The notes: generated by a model from the letters alone, not told the origin. A DNA stretch of 61,960 bases from JAGBWK01 sp964544595 (GCA_964544595.1 CAZJBM010000016.1:1-61960), one strand, 5' to 3'. Positions 27,076 through 36,006 are shown, numbered from the stretch's first letter. A program made the numbers and translations.

Positions 27076-27765
27076 ATGGACAATAAACCCAAGCCCAATC
27101 CAAATCAACGCCCGATGGGCACCGGCGCTCCGCGCCCCGCTTCACAACAACGTCCGGCCACTGGCGGTCCGCGTCCGGCCGGAGGCCCCCGTCCGCAAGG
27201 TCCTCGTCCGCCTATGGGTGGCATGCGCCGCAACGATCCCCGCACCCGCATGGAGAGTAAAGCCCAGCACGCTATCAATGAGCGTATCCGCGCCAAAGAA
27301 GTTCGCCTTGTGGGTGATAACGTTGAAAACGGAATCTTCTCCATTCAGGAGGCAATGAAGATCGCCGACGATCTCGAGCTCGATTTGGTAGAAATCTCCC
27401 CTACCGCCCAACCTCCCGTTTGCCGCGTAATCGATTATCAGAAGTTCCTCTATCAGCAGAAAAAGCGTCAGAAGGAGCAGAAAGCAAAGCAAACAAAAGT
27501 GACGGTTAAGGAAATTCGTTTCGGTCCTCAAACCGACGACCACGACTACAACTTCAAGCTTAAGCACGCTATCGGCTTCCTGCAGGAAGGCTCCAAAGTG
27601 AAAGCTTACGTATTCTTTAAGGGCCGCTCGATCCTTTTCAAGGAGCAGGGTGAGGTGTTATTACTTCGCTTCGCCAACGACCTCGAAGAGTATGGCAAGG
27701 TAGAGCAGATGCCCCAGCTGGAAGGAAAGCGCATGATCATCATGCTGTCGCCCAAAAAGAAGTAA
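27076..27765 (+). CDS. infC: Translation initiation factor IF-3
   Basis: IF-3 binds the 30S subunit and enforces start-codon choice. The family part starts around residue 65 (NERIRAKEVRLVG) and includes EISPTAQPPVCRVIDY and FGPQTDDHDYNFKLKHA. Ahead of it is an unusual extension of about 60 residues rich in Pro, Arg, Gly and Gln with repeated GPRP/PRP units, probably disordered. The start shown is ATG at 27076, in contrast to the AUU start used in enterobacteria. No other in-frame start upstream is seen. Total 229 residues versus about 180 normally. Confidence 0.95.
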   Translation: MDNKPKPNPNQRPMGTGAPRPASQQRPATGGPRPAGGPRPQGPRPPMGGMRRNDPRTRMESKAQHAINERIRAKEVRLVGDNVENGIFSIQEAMKIADDLELDLVEISPTAQPPVCRVIDYQKFLYQQKKRQKEQKAKQTKVTVKEIRFGPQTDDHDYNFKLKHAIGFLQEGSKVKAYVFFKGRSILFKEQGEVLLLRFANDLEEYGKVEQMPQLEGKRMIIMLSPKKK

Positions 27766-27846
27766 CCCCGCTTCGCAATATCTTGATAATATCTGCCACG
27801 AGATGGCAACAAATAAATCATTAATTAAATAAACATTTAACCGAAA

Positions 27847-28044
27847 ATGCAAAAAGTTAAGACTAATTCCGGTGCCAAAAAGAGGTTCGCCCTTACCGGA
27901 TCAGGCAAAATCAAAAGAAAACATGCATTCAAGAGCCACATTCTGACCAAGAAGACCAAAAAGCAGAAACGCAACCTTACCCACTCAGGTACAGTTGACG
28001 CAAGCAACGTTAAGAGCGTTAAGTCACTCCTCGGTCTCCGCTAA
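27847..28044 (+). CDS. rpmI: 50S ribosomal protein L35
   Basis: The 65-residue, highly basic protein begins MQKVKTNSGAKKRF, the signature of L35, and continues with KRKHAFKSHILTKKTKK. It assembles into the 50S subunit. It is 81 bp after infC and 163 bp before rplT. Family length is 64-66 residues. Confidence 0.97.
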   Translation: MQKVKTNSGAKKRFALTGSGKIKRKHAFKSHILTKKTKKQKRNLTHSGTVDASNVKSVKSLLGLR

Positions 28045-28070
28045 TTCTCACGGCTCGCCCGAAGCAATTT

Positions 28071-28105
28071 CATTGAGCATCGCGCATTATTAGAGCGCTT
28101 CAGTG
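28071..28105 (+). other. Possible structured RNA between rpmI and rplT
   Basis: The 163-base spacer contains a potential hairpin: CATTGA (28071-28076) with TTCAGTG (28099-28105), and GCGC (28082-28085) with GCGC (28095-28098) enclosing a loop. It has no T tract. In other bacteria L20 represses its own operon by binding RNA in this region, so a control site is possible but not demonstrated. Confidence 0.3.
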
Positions 28106-28207
28106 AATCGCTAATTTAATTCGTGATTTTCATATTTTATTAACCGGATGAACAGCACAAAAGAGCAATAAGATAATTGACGCTGACATCCAAAAAGCAA
28201 CAAAACA

Positions 28208-28555
28208 ATGCCAAGATCAGTCAACCACGTAGCTTCAAGAGCTCGCAGAAAAAAAATCCTTAAACTTACCCGCGGCTACTATGGCGCCCGCAAAAACGTG
28301 TGGACCGTAGCCAAAAACACTTGGGAAAAAGGTTTAACATACGCTTATCGCGACCGTAAAGACAAAAAAGGTAACTTCCGTGCCCTCTGGATTCAGCGTA
28401 TCAACGCAGCCGCTCGTCAGGAAGGTCTTTCTTACTCTCAGCTCATGGGCTTAATCCACAAGTCAGGTATCGAGATGAACCGCAAGGTGCTCGCCGACCT
28501 CGCCCTCAACAATCCCGCAGCTTTCAAGGCTGTAGTTGAGAAGGTAAAAGCCTAA
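28208..28555 (+). CDS. rplT: 50S ribosomal protein L20
   Basis: L20 is an early 23S rRNA-binding protein needed for 50S assembly and an autoregulator in several phyla. The 115-residue protein starts MPRSVNHVASRARRKKILK, with the conserved GYYGARKN and WIQRINAAAR segments. It ends the thrS-infC-rpmI-rplT cluster and is followed by a hairpin terminator. Confidence 0.97.
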   Translation: MPRSVNHVASRARRKKILKLTRGYYGARKNVWTVAKNTWEKGLTYAYRDRKDKKGNFRALWIQRINAAARQEGLSYSQLMGLIHKSGIEMNRKVLADLALNNPAAFKAVVEKVKA

Positions 28556-28596
28556 TCGCGATAATAGCGCGACACTCTAATAACTGATTAGGGTAC

Positions 28597-28644
28597 AAAA
28601 AATAACCGTAACAAAGCCGAAAGGCGATGTTACGGTTTATTTTG
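28597..28644. terminator. Bidirectional terminator between rplT and lpxA
   Basis: Stem AACCGTAACA (28604-28613) with TGTTACGGTT (28628-28637), flanked by an A run on the left and TTTATTTTGTTT on the right, so it can stop transcription in both directions. Confidence 0.8.
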
Positions 28645-28683
28645 TTTGTCAAGTTAAGTATTTCGATACTTTATGAGCGGGGC

Positions 28684-29460
28684 TCAGACTGCGCTGCGGA
28701 TGACGCCGCGGGTAGAGCCCTTGATGAAGTTGACGATCATGTCGCGCTCTTTGCTTTCGGGCACTTCGCGAAGTATCGCTTCGACTGCAGCGGTGACATT
28801 TAGATCAGTCAAATATACATAGCGATATATATTCTGAATCTCGGCAATCTGCTCGTTGGTGAATCCATGGCGACGAAGGCCTACCACGTTGATGCCCACG
28901 TATGAAATCGGTTCGCGAGCCGCTTTCACAAATGGGGGAATATCTTTGTTGATCAAAGCTCCGCCCTGAATCATAACGTATGAGCCGATATGACAGAACT
29001 GATGGCAGAGAGTGCCGCCGCCGATTACGGCGAAGTCGTCGACCACAACCTCGCCTGCAAGCTGCGTGGCATTAGACATGATGATATTATTGCCGAGCAC
29101 GCAGTCGTGGGCCACGTGGCTATAGGCCATTATGAGGCAATTTGCACCAATGACGGTGGTTCCCTTTGAGGCGGTGCCGCGGTTGACGGTCGCACATTCG
29201 CGTATCGTGGTGTTGTCGCCTATGACGGCAGTAGTCTTTTCGCCGACGAATTTAAGATCCTGAGGCACTCCGGCAATAACCGCTCCGGGGTGGATGTTGC
29301 AGTTGCGGCCTATTCGGGCACCGTCTTGAATCACAGCGCCGGAATAAATGTGAGTGCCGTCGCCGATTTCAACGTCGCCGTGAACTACGGCAAACGGATC
29401 GATGATGACGTTCTCCCCTATCTTAGCGTCGGGATGAATATATGCTAAATCGTGTTTCAT
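28684..29460 (-). CDS. lpxA: UDP-N-acetylglucosamine O-acyltransferase
   Basis: LpxA attaches a 3-hydroxyacyl chain to UDP-GlcNAc, the first step of lipid A synthesis. The 258-residue protein is a left-handed parallel beta-helix of hexapeptide repeats; the catalytic His118 and neighbouring His115 lie in MAYSHVAHDC. The C-terminal helical domain is intact. It is 9 bp after the LpxC-FabZ fusion in a leftward lipid A operon. Confidence 0.95.
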   Translation of the reverse strand: MKHDLAYIHPDAKIGENVIIDPFAVVHGDVEIGDGTHIYSGAVIQDGARIGRNCNIHPGAVIAGVPQDLKFVGEKTTAVIGDNTTIRECATVNRGTASKGTTVIGANCLIMAYSHVAHDCVLGNNIIMSNATQLAGEVVVDDFAVIGGGTLCHQFCHIGSYVMIQGGALINKDIPPFVKAAREPISYVGINVVGLRRHGFTNEQIAEIQNIYRYVYLTDLNVTAAVEAILREVPESKERDMIVNFIKGSTRGVIRSAV

Positions 29461-29469
29461 CGCTAATGA

Positions 29470-30852
29470 TTATTTGTTTTTAACAATCTGAGCCATGAAC
29501 TCACATTCGGTGACCACTTTCTCGCCTACGAAAGCGTAGCCTTTCATAATTGCGCAGCCGCGGCGCAGCGGAGTCATAAACGATACGTGGAAAATCAGCG
29601 TGTCGCCGGGAACGACTTTCTGGCGGAATTTCACGTTGTCGATTTTCATGAAGTAAGTCGAGTATTTTTCGGGATCATCCACGGTCGACAACACGAGCAG
29701 TCCGCCTGTCTGAGCCATTGCTTCGACCTGAAGAACGCCGGGGAGCACGGGCTCCTGCGGGAAGTGGCCCTGGAAGAAAGGCTCGTTGGCGGTAATGTTT
29801 TTCACGCCTACGATATAGCTCTGTCCCTTTTCGATAATCTTGTCGACGAGGAGGAACGGATAGCGGTGAGGAAGGAGCTCGCGGATACGGTTCTGATCCA
29901 TCAGAGGCTCGATGTTGGGGTTGTAGAGAGGTGCCTGAATATCCTGGCGCTTGATCTCTTTACGTATTTTCTTAGCGAAAGTGGTATTGAGAGAATGGCC
30001 GGGTTTGGTGGCGATGATGTGGCCTTTGAGCGGACGACCGATAAGGGCGATGTCGCCGAGCACGTCGAGAAGTTTATGGCGAGCGGGCTCGTTCTCGTTT
30101 GTCAGTTTGCGGTTGTTGATGTAGCCAAACTCGGTCACCTGCTTGTGGGCGACGCCCATGATGTCGGCGATATGGTCGAGCTGAGCCTGTTCCATGGGAG
30201 AGTCGTAGATGACGAGAGCGTTGTCGAGGTCGCCACCCTTAATGAGGTTGAGATTTACGAGAGGCTCGATTTCTCTAACGAAAACAAAAGTGCGGCTATC
30301 GGCGATCTCCTTGCTGAAGTCGGCGAGATTGTCGAGCGAGGCGAATTGGTTGGCAAGCACTTGAGAATCGAACTTCACCATGACGTCGATAGAGAATTCG
30401 TCGTCGGGGAGCGCGATGATCGATGACCCGGTAGTGTCGTCGCGCACTTCTATTTTCTGCTTGATTACATAGTAATCTTTATCGGCGGCTTGCTCTTCGA
30501 TGCCAACCTCTTCGATTTTGTCGCAGTAAATCTTAGCCGAGCCGTCAAGAATCGGCATCTCAGGCGCGTTAACCTTGATAAGGCAGTTGTCGATACCGGC
30601 CGCGTAGAGAGCGGCAAGCGAGTGCTCAACGGTGCTTACTTTGACGTCGCCGCGACAGAGCACCGTGCCGCGGTTGGTATCGGTCACATATTCGGCGAGA
30701 GCATCGATAACGGGCTGGCCTTCGAGGTCAATGCGCTGGAATTTATATCCGTGGTTTTCGGGAGCGGGGCAAAAGGTCGCTTCGATGTCAAGACCGGTGT
30801 GCAGACCTTTGCCGTTGACGGTAAATTCTTGTTTAAGAGTTTGCTGTTTCAT
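29470..30852 (-). CDS. lpxC/fabZ: LpxC deacetylase / FabZ dehydratase fusion
   Basis: A 460-residue fusion characteristic of Bacteroidetes. The N-terminal part (about 1-305) is the zinc deacetylase that commits UDP-GlcNAc derivatives to lipid A; His77 in TVEHSLAAL and the HKLLDVLGD site correspond to zinc ligands. The C-terminal part (about 315-460) is 3-hydroxyacyl-ACP dehydratase with LLPHRYPFLLVD and the GHFPQEPVLPGVL hot-dog helix. Linking the two ties the shared hydroxyacyl-ACP pool to lipid A and fatty acid synthesis. It lies between lpxD and lpxA on the minus strand. Confidence 0.95.
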   Translation of the reverse strand: MKQQTLKQEFTVNGKGLHTGLDIEATFCPAPENHGYKFQRIDLEGQPVIDALAEYVTDTNRGTVLCRGDVKVSTVEHSLAALYAAGIDNCLIKVNAPEMPILDGSAKIYCDKIEEVGIEEQAADKDYYVIKQKIEVRDDTTGSSIIALPDDEFSIDVMVKFDSQVLANQFASLDNLADFSKEIADSRTFVFVREIEPLVNLNLIKGGDLDNALVIYDSPMEQAQLDHIADIMGVAHKQVTEFGYINNRKLTNENEPARHKLLDVLGDIALIGRPLKGHIIATKPGHSLNTTFAKKIRKEIKRQDIQAPLYNPNIEPLMDQNRIRELLPHRYPFLLVDKIIEKGQSYIVGVKNITANEPFFQGHFPQEPVLPGVLQVEAMAQTGGLLVLSTVDDPEKYSTYFMKIDNVKFRQKVVPGDTLIFHVSFMTPLRRGCAIMKGYAFVGEKVVTECEFMAQIVKNK

Positions 30853-30891
30853 TGATATGATTGGTTTGTTGTTTCTTGGTTGGGGAATACT

Positions 30892-31917
30892 TCAGATTTT
30901 GCCTTGAGATTTCTCGATGTTGGCTACCTGCTTGTAAAGGTCGGGCAATTTTTTGATATATACGGCTTGACGGGCCCAGTCGCGAGCATCTATCGCAGGA
31001 TACCCCATGAGTCTATTGCCTGAGCCGACACTGTTGGGTATGCCTGATTGCGCGCCTATCTGGTTGTCGGAGCCGACGGTAATATGCCCTGCAAATCCGA
31101 CTTGGCCGCCAATCATGCAGCGAGGGCCGATTTTGGTAGAGCCTGCCACGCCGGTCTGAGAGGCGATAACTGTATTCTCCCCTATCTCGCAGTTGTGGGC
31201 AACCTGAATCAGGTTGTCGAGCTTGACGCCGGCGCGAATGTAGGTGCTGCCCATGGTCGCGCGGTCGATACAGGTATTTGCGCCTATCTCAACGTTGTCT
31301 TCTATCACAACGTTGCCAATCTGGGGAATTTTATTGTAATGGCCATCTACGGGTGCGAAACCAAATCCGTCGCCTCCTACAACTACTCCGGCATGAAGAA
31401 TACAGTTGGCTCCCACTTTGCAGCCATGATAGATTTTCACTCCCGGCTTGATTATAGTATTGTCGCCGATAGTCACATTCTCGCCAATGTAGGCCTGAGG
31501 ATAAATTTTCACGTTTTTGCCGAGCTTCACGTTCTTGCCAATATACGCGAATGCGCCGACATATATTCCTTCGGGAGTCTCTACCCCCTCGCTGATGTAT
31601 GACGGCGTTTCGATTCCTTCGTAGACAGGCTCGGTCATCTTTGCTACCATCTGCAGCAGCGAGGCGACCGTGGCGTATGGATCCTCTACCTTGATAAGAG
31701 TGGCATCGACCGGATGCTCCGGCTCGAAATCGTTGCGGACGAGCACTATCGACGACTTTGTCTCGTAAATGAAATGCGTATATTTAGGATTGGCGAGGAA
31801 CGAAATCGCTCCTGTATGACCTTCTTCGATTTTTGCAACTGTTGAAACTGCGGCATCGGGGTTGCCAACTATTGTGCCGCCAACCATTGCGGCTATTTGT
31901 CGGGCTGTAAATTGCAT
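30892..31917 (-). CDS. lpxD: UDP-3-O-acylglucosamine N-acyltransferase
   Basis: LpxD adds the second acyl chain to form UDP-2,3-diacylglucosamine. The 341-residue protein has an N-terminal UDP-binding domain and a long hexapeptide helix, with the VAHNCEIG catalytic His region. I use the ATG at 31917 (MQFTARQIAAMVGG); the frame can extend to 31971 but adds non-family residues. It is the first gene of the lpxD-lpxC/fabZ-lpxA operon. Confidence 0.95.
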   Translation of the reverse strand: MQFTARQIAAMVGGTIVGNPDAAVSTVAKIEEGHTGAISFLANPKYTHFIYETKSSIVLVRNDFEPEHPVDATLIKVEDPYATVASLLQMVAKMTEPVYEGIETPSYISEGVETPEGIYVGAFAYIGKNVKLGKNVKIYPQAYIGENVTIGDNTIIKPGVKIYHGCKVGANCILHAGVVVGGDGFGFAPVDGHYNKIPQIGNVVIEDNVEIGANTCIDRATMGSTYIRAGVKLDNLIQVAHNCEIGENTVIASQTGVAGSTKIGPRCMIGGQVGFAGHITVGSDNQIGAQSGIPNSVGSGNRLMGYPAIDARDWARQAVYIKKLPDLYKQVANIEKSQGKI

Positions 31918-32061
31918 TGTCTTACATAATTCAGCGCAAGGATTTTGCGGGTTGCCGGGCGGTGAATCCACTGCTTGTAGCCCAGGCTTCGGGAGAGAAA
32001 GTGTACCTTGCCGGTTTATGCGCGAATTTCGTGATTTTTTTTCATATTACCAAACATTTAT

Positions 32062-32069
32062 TAACTTTG
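32062..32069 (+). promoter_or_regulatory. -7 promoter element before GT39 gene
   Basis: A perfect TAACTTTG 66 bases before the GTG start. The -33 site is not obvious. Confidence 0.5.
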
Positions 32070-32134
32070 CGGCCTGAATCGTAGGGGCAAAGTTTCCCCA
32101 GAGATATGCAATCGTAATAAACCAATTATCACAA

Positions 32135-33829
32135 GTGAAAGATTTTTTAGAGAAATATTCGGGATGGCTGCTGCTCGCCGTCCTCATTATCATGTTTATA
32201 CCCTGGCTTGGGGAGTCGCTGTACAACACTAAGGGGGAGCCCCGCGAGTCGATTGTCGCGGTGTCGATGCTTAATTCAGGCAACTGGATTCTGCCTGTGA
32301 GTTTCGATTACGAGATTCCGTACAAGCCGCCGTTCCTTGCATGGTGCATAGCGGCGATTTCATGGTTGCTTGGCGGGCAAGTCACGGAATTTACGTCGCG
32401 CGTGCCGTCGGCACTGGCGTGTATATTCATGGCGATGGCTACCTACGCGTTCTTCAAGCGGTATCGGGGGTCGCGCTTTTCAGGCGTCCTTACGGCGCTC
32501 ATCCTCGCTACTTCGATAGAAGTGTGGCGAGCGGCTTCGTCGTGTCGCGTCGATATGCTCAACACCGCTTTTATGGTTGGTGCTATGTATTCGATGTATT
32601 CTTTTTTTGAAAACAAATGCCGTGGTGGGCTCCCATGGCTCGCGATATTGCTTATGAGCTGCTCGTTCCTTACAAAAGGGCCTGTGGGAGTGGCGTTGCC
32701 ATGTCTTGTTTTGGGGATATACAGGCTGATGACAGGTGATCGGTTTCTCCCTTTGCTGGGCCGACTTTTTGCTGCGGGCGTGTTTTCGTGCGTTATACCG
32801 GCAATCTGGTATATTGCCGCATATAAGCAGGGAGGAGACAATTTCCTGTCGCTTGTGATGGAGGAGAATTTCGGTCGCCTTACAGGCTCAATGTCGTATG
32901 AGTCTCACGAAAACCCTTGGTATTATAATGTGATGACCGTGGTCTCAGGCATGGCTCCCTATACGCTATTATGCGTCTTCGCCCTGTTCTCGGCCCGCTG
33001 GCGCAAACCCGCGTCAAGCGGGTGGTTACGCTCCCTTCGTCGGCGCATTTCAGCTCAGGACCGCGCGACGCTTTTCGCCGAAGTGGTAGCGATTGTTATA
33101 TTCGTGTTCTATTGTATCCCGAAGAGTAAGCGCAGCGTCTATCTCCTCCCCATTTATCCGATGCTTGCCTACTTTGTCGCGCTTCTTGTCGAGTGGCTTA
33201 TAGCAAACCGGAAGAAATCGCTCAAAGTATATGGCTGGGTTATTGCCGTGGTTTCGTTGATTGCAACCTCTGCTGTAGCCGCGGCATATATGGGTGTGGT
33301 GCCTAAATTGGCGGGGTTCGCTGAGTATGGATGTGGTATAGTTGTGATTGCGTCGCTTGCTATAGTCATTGCCGTTGCTTGCGTGCTTTTGCAAAAACTG
33401 ATTAAAGGCTCTTATAAGCAGGTTGCTGCTTGGACTATAGCAACAACCGTGGCATTACTCACTTCGGTAAGTTGCGCCGCGCTACCCCCGATACTCTCCT
33501 CAAAGAGTGATTACCCGGTGGCAATGGAGATCAAGGAGGACTATCCGGATGAAATACTATATAGCTTTGTCGATGACACAGCTCTACGTCTCTACGAAAT
33601 CAACTTTTATTTAGGCGACCGACTGCGCATATTCGACAAGGAATTTGAGCGCGATAATCTGCCTGCGGAGGGTTTGTTGCTCTCAAACGAGGAAGATGAA
33701 GATGCGCTTATGGGCAGATTTGCAGAGAAAATATCGTTTGAGAAAATCAAGTCATACACCAAGCCAGCGCCGATGATGACTCGCCCCAAACGATTGACGA
33801 CGTGCCTCTACAAGTTCTCTAAAAAATAG
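32135..33829 (+). CDS. GT39/ArnT-like membrane glycosyltransferase
   Basis: A 564-residue polytopic protein with about ten membrane segments in the first 450 residues and a soluble C-terminal part. The first loop has the GEPRES motif equivalent to the catalytic acidic loop of ArnT/PMT-type enzymes that use polyprenyl-phosphate sugars. Known relatives transfer aminoarabinose to lipid A or mannose to protein; the acceptor here is not known. It starts with GTG at 32135. The divergent lipid A operon beside it makes an envelope role likely. Confidence 0.75.
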   Translation: MKDFLEKYSGWLLLAVLIIMFIPWLGESLYNTKGEPRESIVAVSMLNSGNWILPVSFDYEIPYKPPFLAWCIAAISWLLGGQVTEFTSRVPSALACIFMAMATYAFFKRYRGSRFSGVLTALILATSIEVWRAASSCRVDMLNTAFMVGAMYSMYSFFENKCRGGLPWLAILLMSCSFLTKGPVGVALPCLVLGIYRLMTGDRFLPLLGRLFAAGVFSCVIPAIWYIAAYKQGGDNFLSLVMEENFGRLTGSMSYESHENPWYYNVMTVVSGMAPYTLLCVFALFSARWRKPASSGWLRSLRRRISAQDRATLFAEVVAIVIFVFYCIPKSKRSVYLLPIYPMLAYFVALLVEWLIANRKKSLKVYGWVIAVVSLIATSAVAAAYMGVVPKLAGFAEYGCGIVVIASLAIVIAVACVLLQKLIKGSYKQVAAWTIATTVALLTSVSCAALPPILSSKSDYPVAMEIKEDYPDEILYSFVDDTALRLYEINFYLGDRLRIFDKEFERDNLPAEGLLLSNEEDEDALMGRFAEKISFEKIKSYTKPAPMMTRPKRLTTCLYKFSKK

Positions 33830-33876
33830 AGTGAGACATTTTTAGAGCCTATGTGAAATAATTGTCCGACAGGCTC

Positions 33877-34509
33877 TCAGTAAGGTATGTAAATCAGTCG
33901 TTTGGTTTCAAAAAACGGCTCAGAGAACCACGTCGACAGATTTTCTTCGATCACATCGACGCGAGTCTCGGCTATCTCGTTGTCGAGATCACCCCCTTTA
34001 AGGCAAATAAGGCCATTGGGATATCCGTTGCGCGATTTGTTGCCAACGTTTTTACGCGTCACTCTTACGAGTTCCGCGAGATTCATGACAGCGCGGCTTA
34101 CCACGAAATCAAACTTTTCGTGACACTCACCGATGTCGCCATGCTGAAAAGTTACGTTCTCCAGCCCTATTTCCTCTGCGATTGACTGCGCGACGCGGAT
34201 TTTTTTCCCGATACGGTCGATAAGGTGGAATGTGCAGTCAGGGTACATGATCGCTAACGGTATCCCAGGGAAGCCGCCCCCGGTGCCGAGGTCGATAAAT
34301 TTTGTGCCCGCGACCGGATTGGGGAGGAATTTGGCGATAGCGAGAGAATGGAGAATATGATTAGTGTATAGATTGTCGATGTCCTTACGGGAGATAACGT
34401 TGATTTTTTCGTTCCAATCAGGGTACAACACCCCTATTTTGGCGAACTGATTGCGCTGTTTGTCGGTTATATTAGGGAAATATTTGAGGATTATATCGAT
34501 ATTGTCCAT
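33877..34509 (-). CDS. rsmG: 16S rRNA (guanine-527 N7) methyltransferase
   Basis: RsmG (GidB) methylates G527 of 16S rRNA; loss gives low-level streptomycin resistance in many bacteria. The 210-residue protein has the AdoMet motif FIDLGTGGGFPGIPLAI and the later VVSRAVMNLAEL. It is divergent from the CvfB-like gene, with promoters back to back. Its stop codon lies in a small inverted repeat (33844-33877). Confidence 0.95.
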   Translation of the reverse strand: MDNIDIILKYFPNITDKQRNQFAKIGVLYPDWNEKINVISRKDIDNLYTNHILHSLAIAKFLPNPVAGTKFIDLGTGGGFPGIPLAIMYPDCTFHLIDRIGKKIRVAQSIAEEIGLENVTFQHGDIGECHEKFDFVVSRAVMNLAELVRVTRKNVGNKSRNGYPNGLICLKGGDLDNEIAETRVDVIEENLSTWFSEPFFETKRLIYIPY

Positions 34510-34518
34510 AAGATATTA

Positions 34519-34550
34519 TTTGATTTATCGGGCAAATTTAGTTAAATTTG
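34519..34550 (+). promoter_or_regulatory. Promoter of the CvfB-like gene
   Basis: TTTG at 34519-34522, 20-base spacer, TAAATTTG at 34543-34550; 44 bases before the ATG. Confidence 0.7.
34533..34540 (-). promoter_or_regulatory. -7 element of rsmG promoter, opposed to the CvfB-like promoter
   Basis: Minus-strand TAAATTTG, 23 bases before the rsmG ATG, separated by only two bases from the plus-strand TAAATTTG at 34543-34550. The two form a perfect palindrome. Confidence 0.55.
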
Positions 34551-34594
34551 CGTAAATAATATAATTTAAGTCAGGCTAAGTAAAGCTACATATA

Positions 34595-35425
34595 ATGGAA
34601 TTAGGAAAATACAATAAGCTGCAAGTGGTGAAATCGGTTGATTTCGGTTTATATCTCGACGGCGGTGATGGCCAGGAGATTCTTCTCCCCAAGCGATATG
34701 TAGAGGGAAATCCTCAGGCGGGCGACTGGGTCGACGTGTTCGTGTATAACGATTCTGAGGAGCGACCGATAGCCACAACCGAGCATCCATACGCCGAAGT
34801 CGGACAGTTCGCTTTCCTGCAGGTTGTCGACGTCAACCGTATAGGCGCTTTCCTTGACTGGGGACTCCCCTACAAGAATCTTCTCGTACCCTTCAGCGAG
34901 CAAAAAGCGAAGATGAGGGAGGGTGGCATTTATCTGGTGTATGTATACGTCGATGAAGCGACCGGTCGAATCGTGGCATCGGCCAAAATAGATAAGTTTC
35001 TCAACAACGTTATACCCAACTACCGCCATGGCGCTAAAGTGAAGATACTCGGTTACGCGCATACCGATCTCGGCTATAAATGTATAGTCGACGATTTGTT
35101 CAGCGGCATGCTCTACGAAAATGAGCTATATAAGCCGCTCGAATTGGGCGTTGAGACCGTAGGGTACATTAAAAATGTAAGAGACGACGGCAAAATAGAT
35201 CTTACGCTTGAAGCCTCTTCCTCTAAGCGCATCCCGGTGCTTGAAGAAGAGATTATGGAGCGCATTGAGGCTGAGGGCGGCCGAATAACAATTACCGATA
35301 AATCCACCCCCGAAGAGATTAAAACCTATTTCTCATGCTCGAAGAAAGACTTCAAGAAAGCCGTAGGTGCTCTTTACAAAGAGCGTCGAATCGCTTTAGG
35401 CGACGGGGTGATTATGAAGGTGTGA
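34595..35425 (+). CDS. S1 RNA-binding protein, CvfB family
   Basis: A 276-residue protein made of several OB-type S1 domains (for example LQVVKSVDFGLYLDGG at the start and FLQVVDVNRIGAFLDWG) and a C-terminal winged-helix-like domain (EIKTYFSCSKKDFKKAVGALYK). This matches CvfB/YitL proteins, which bind RNA and affect virulence-gene expression in Staphylococcus. The role in this organism is unknown. It is bounded by a strong terminator. Confidence 0.85.
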   Translation: MELGKYNKLQVVKSVDFGLYLDGGDGQEILLPKRYVEGNPQAGDWVDVFVYNDSEERPIATTEHPYAEVGQFAFLQVVDVNRIGAFLDWGLPYKNLLVPFSEQKAKMREGGIYLVYVYVDEATGRIVASAKIDKFLNNVIPNYRHGAKVKILGYAHTDLGYKCIVDDLFSGMLYENELYKPLELGVETVGYIKNVRDDGKIDLTLEASSSKRIPVLEEEIMERIEAEGGRITITDKSTPEEIKTYFSCSKKDFKKAVGALYKERRIALGDGVIMKV

Positions 35426-35467
35426 TAAATAGCTTGCGTTTAGTCGGATAAAGATAAACTCTAAAGT

Positions 35468-35517
35468 AAAAGATTAAGTGGTTGACAACAAATTTTGCCA
35501 ACCACTTAATCTTTTTA
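35468..35517. terminator. Strong bidirectional terminator
   Basis: A perfect 16-bp stem (35469-35484 with 35499-35514) with flanking A and T runs, between the CvfB-like and DUF695 genes. Confidence 0.9.
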
Positions 35518-35537
35518 TTACAAAGTAATCAATGAGA

Positions 35538-35981
35538 TTAGTCGTCGCTTGCGACGATTTCCGAAAGCTCTTTCATCTCGTTGTATTCGTCCCAGTCGGG
35601 GTCGTTTTCGGTATAGATTGTCAACGGCAGCTGAGGGAAATCGGCTAAAGTTTCGTTGATTTTGCGCCCGAAAATATGAGTGCTTGCGGTATAGAAAATC
35701 CAGTCGCGGCGATCGTCGCCGGTATATATCCCGGTCATAACGGCTACCGGGTCTTTTTTGAAAGTGAGTTGCAGCGCATCGGTCACTTTTTCCATCATCT
35801 CCGACGTTTCGCGGTCGGGCATGCCGTTGGGGTCGCCTTCATATTTCCATGAGATTTCGGCGCGAATCGAAAATCGCGGGTTGTTGCGGAACTTATCTAT
35901 GTCGCGGCGCCCTGAAACCATTATCAGGCGTCCGTTCTCGCTTTCGGTCGGTGAGGTCCACCAGTCATTCTTTTCTGCCAT
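35538..35981 (-). CDS. DUF695-family protein
   Basis: A 147-residue soluble acidic protein from the MAEKNDWWTSPT start; a longer frame to 36083 would run through the promoter. Sequence features such as RFSIRAEISWKYEG, the central TGIYTGDDRRDWIFYT and the DPDWDEY tail suggest the DUF695 family, whose function is unknown. It stands alone between two terminators and promoters. Confidence 0.7.
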   Translation of the reverse strand: MAEKNDWWTSPTESENGRLIMVSGRRDIDKFRNNPRFSIRAEISWKYEGDPNGMPDRETSEMMEKVTDALQLTFKKDPVAVMTGIYTGDDRRDWIFYTASTHIFGRKINETLADFPQLPLTIYTENDPDWDEYNEMKELSEIVASDD

Positions 35982-35998
35982 GTAAATGCAATTTTTGG

Positions 35999-36006
35999 CA
36001 AATTTA
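35999..36006 (-). promoter_or_regulatory. -7 element of the DUF695 gene
   Basis: Minus-strand TAAATTTG, 18 bases before the ATG at 35981; a TTG at 36030-36028 lies 21 bases further upstream. Confidence 0.5.
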
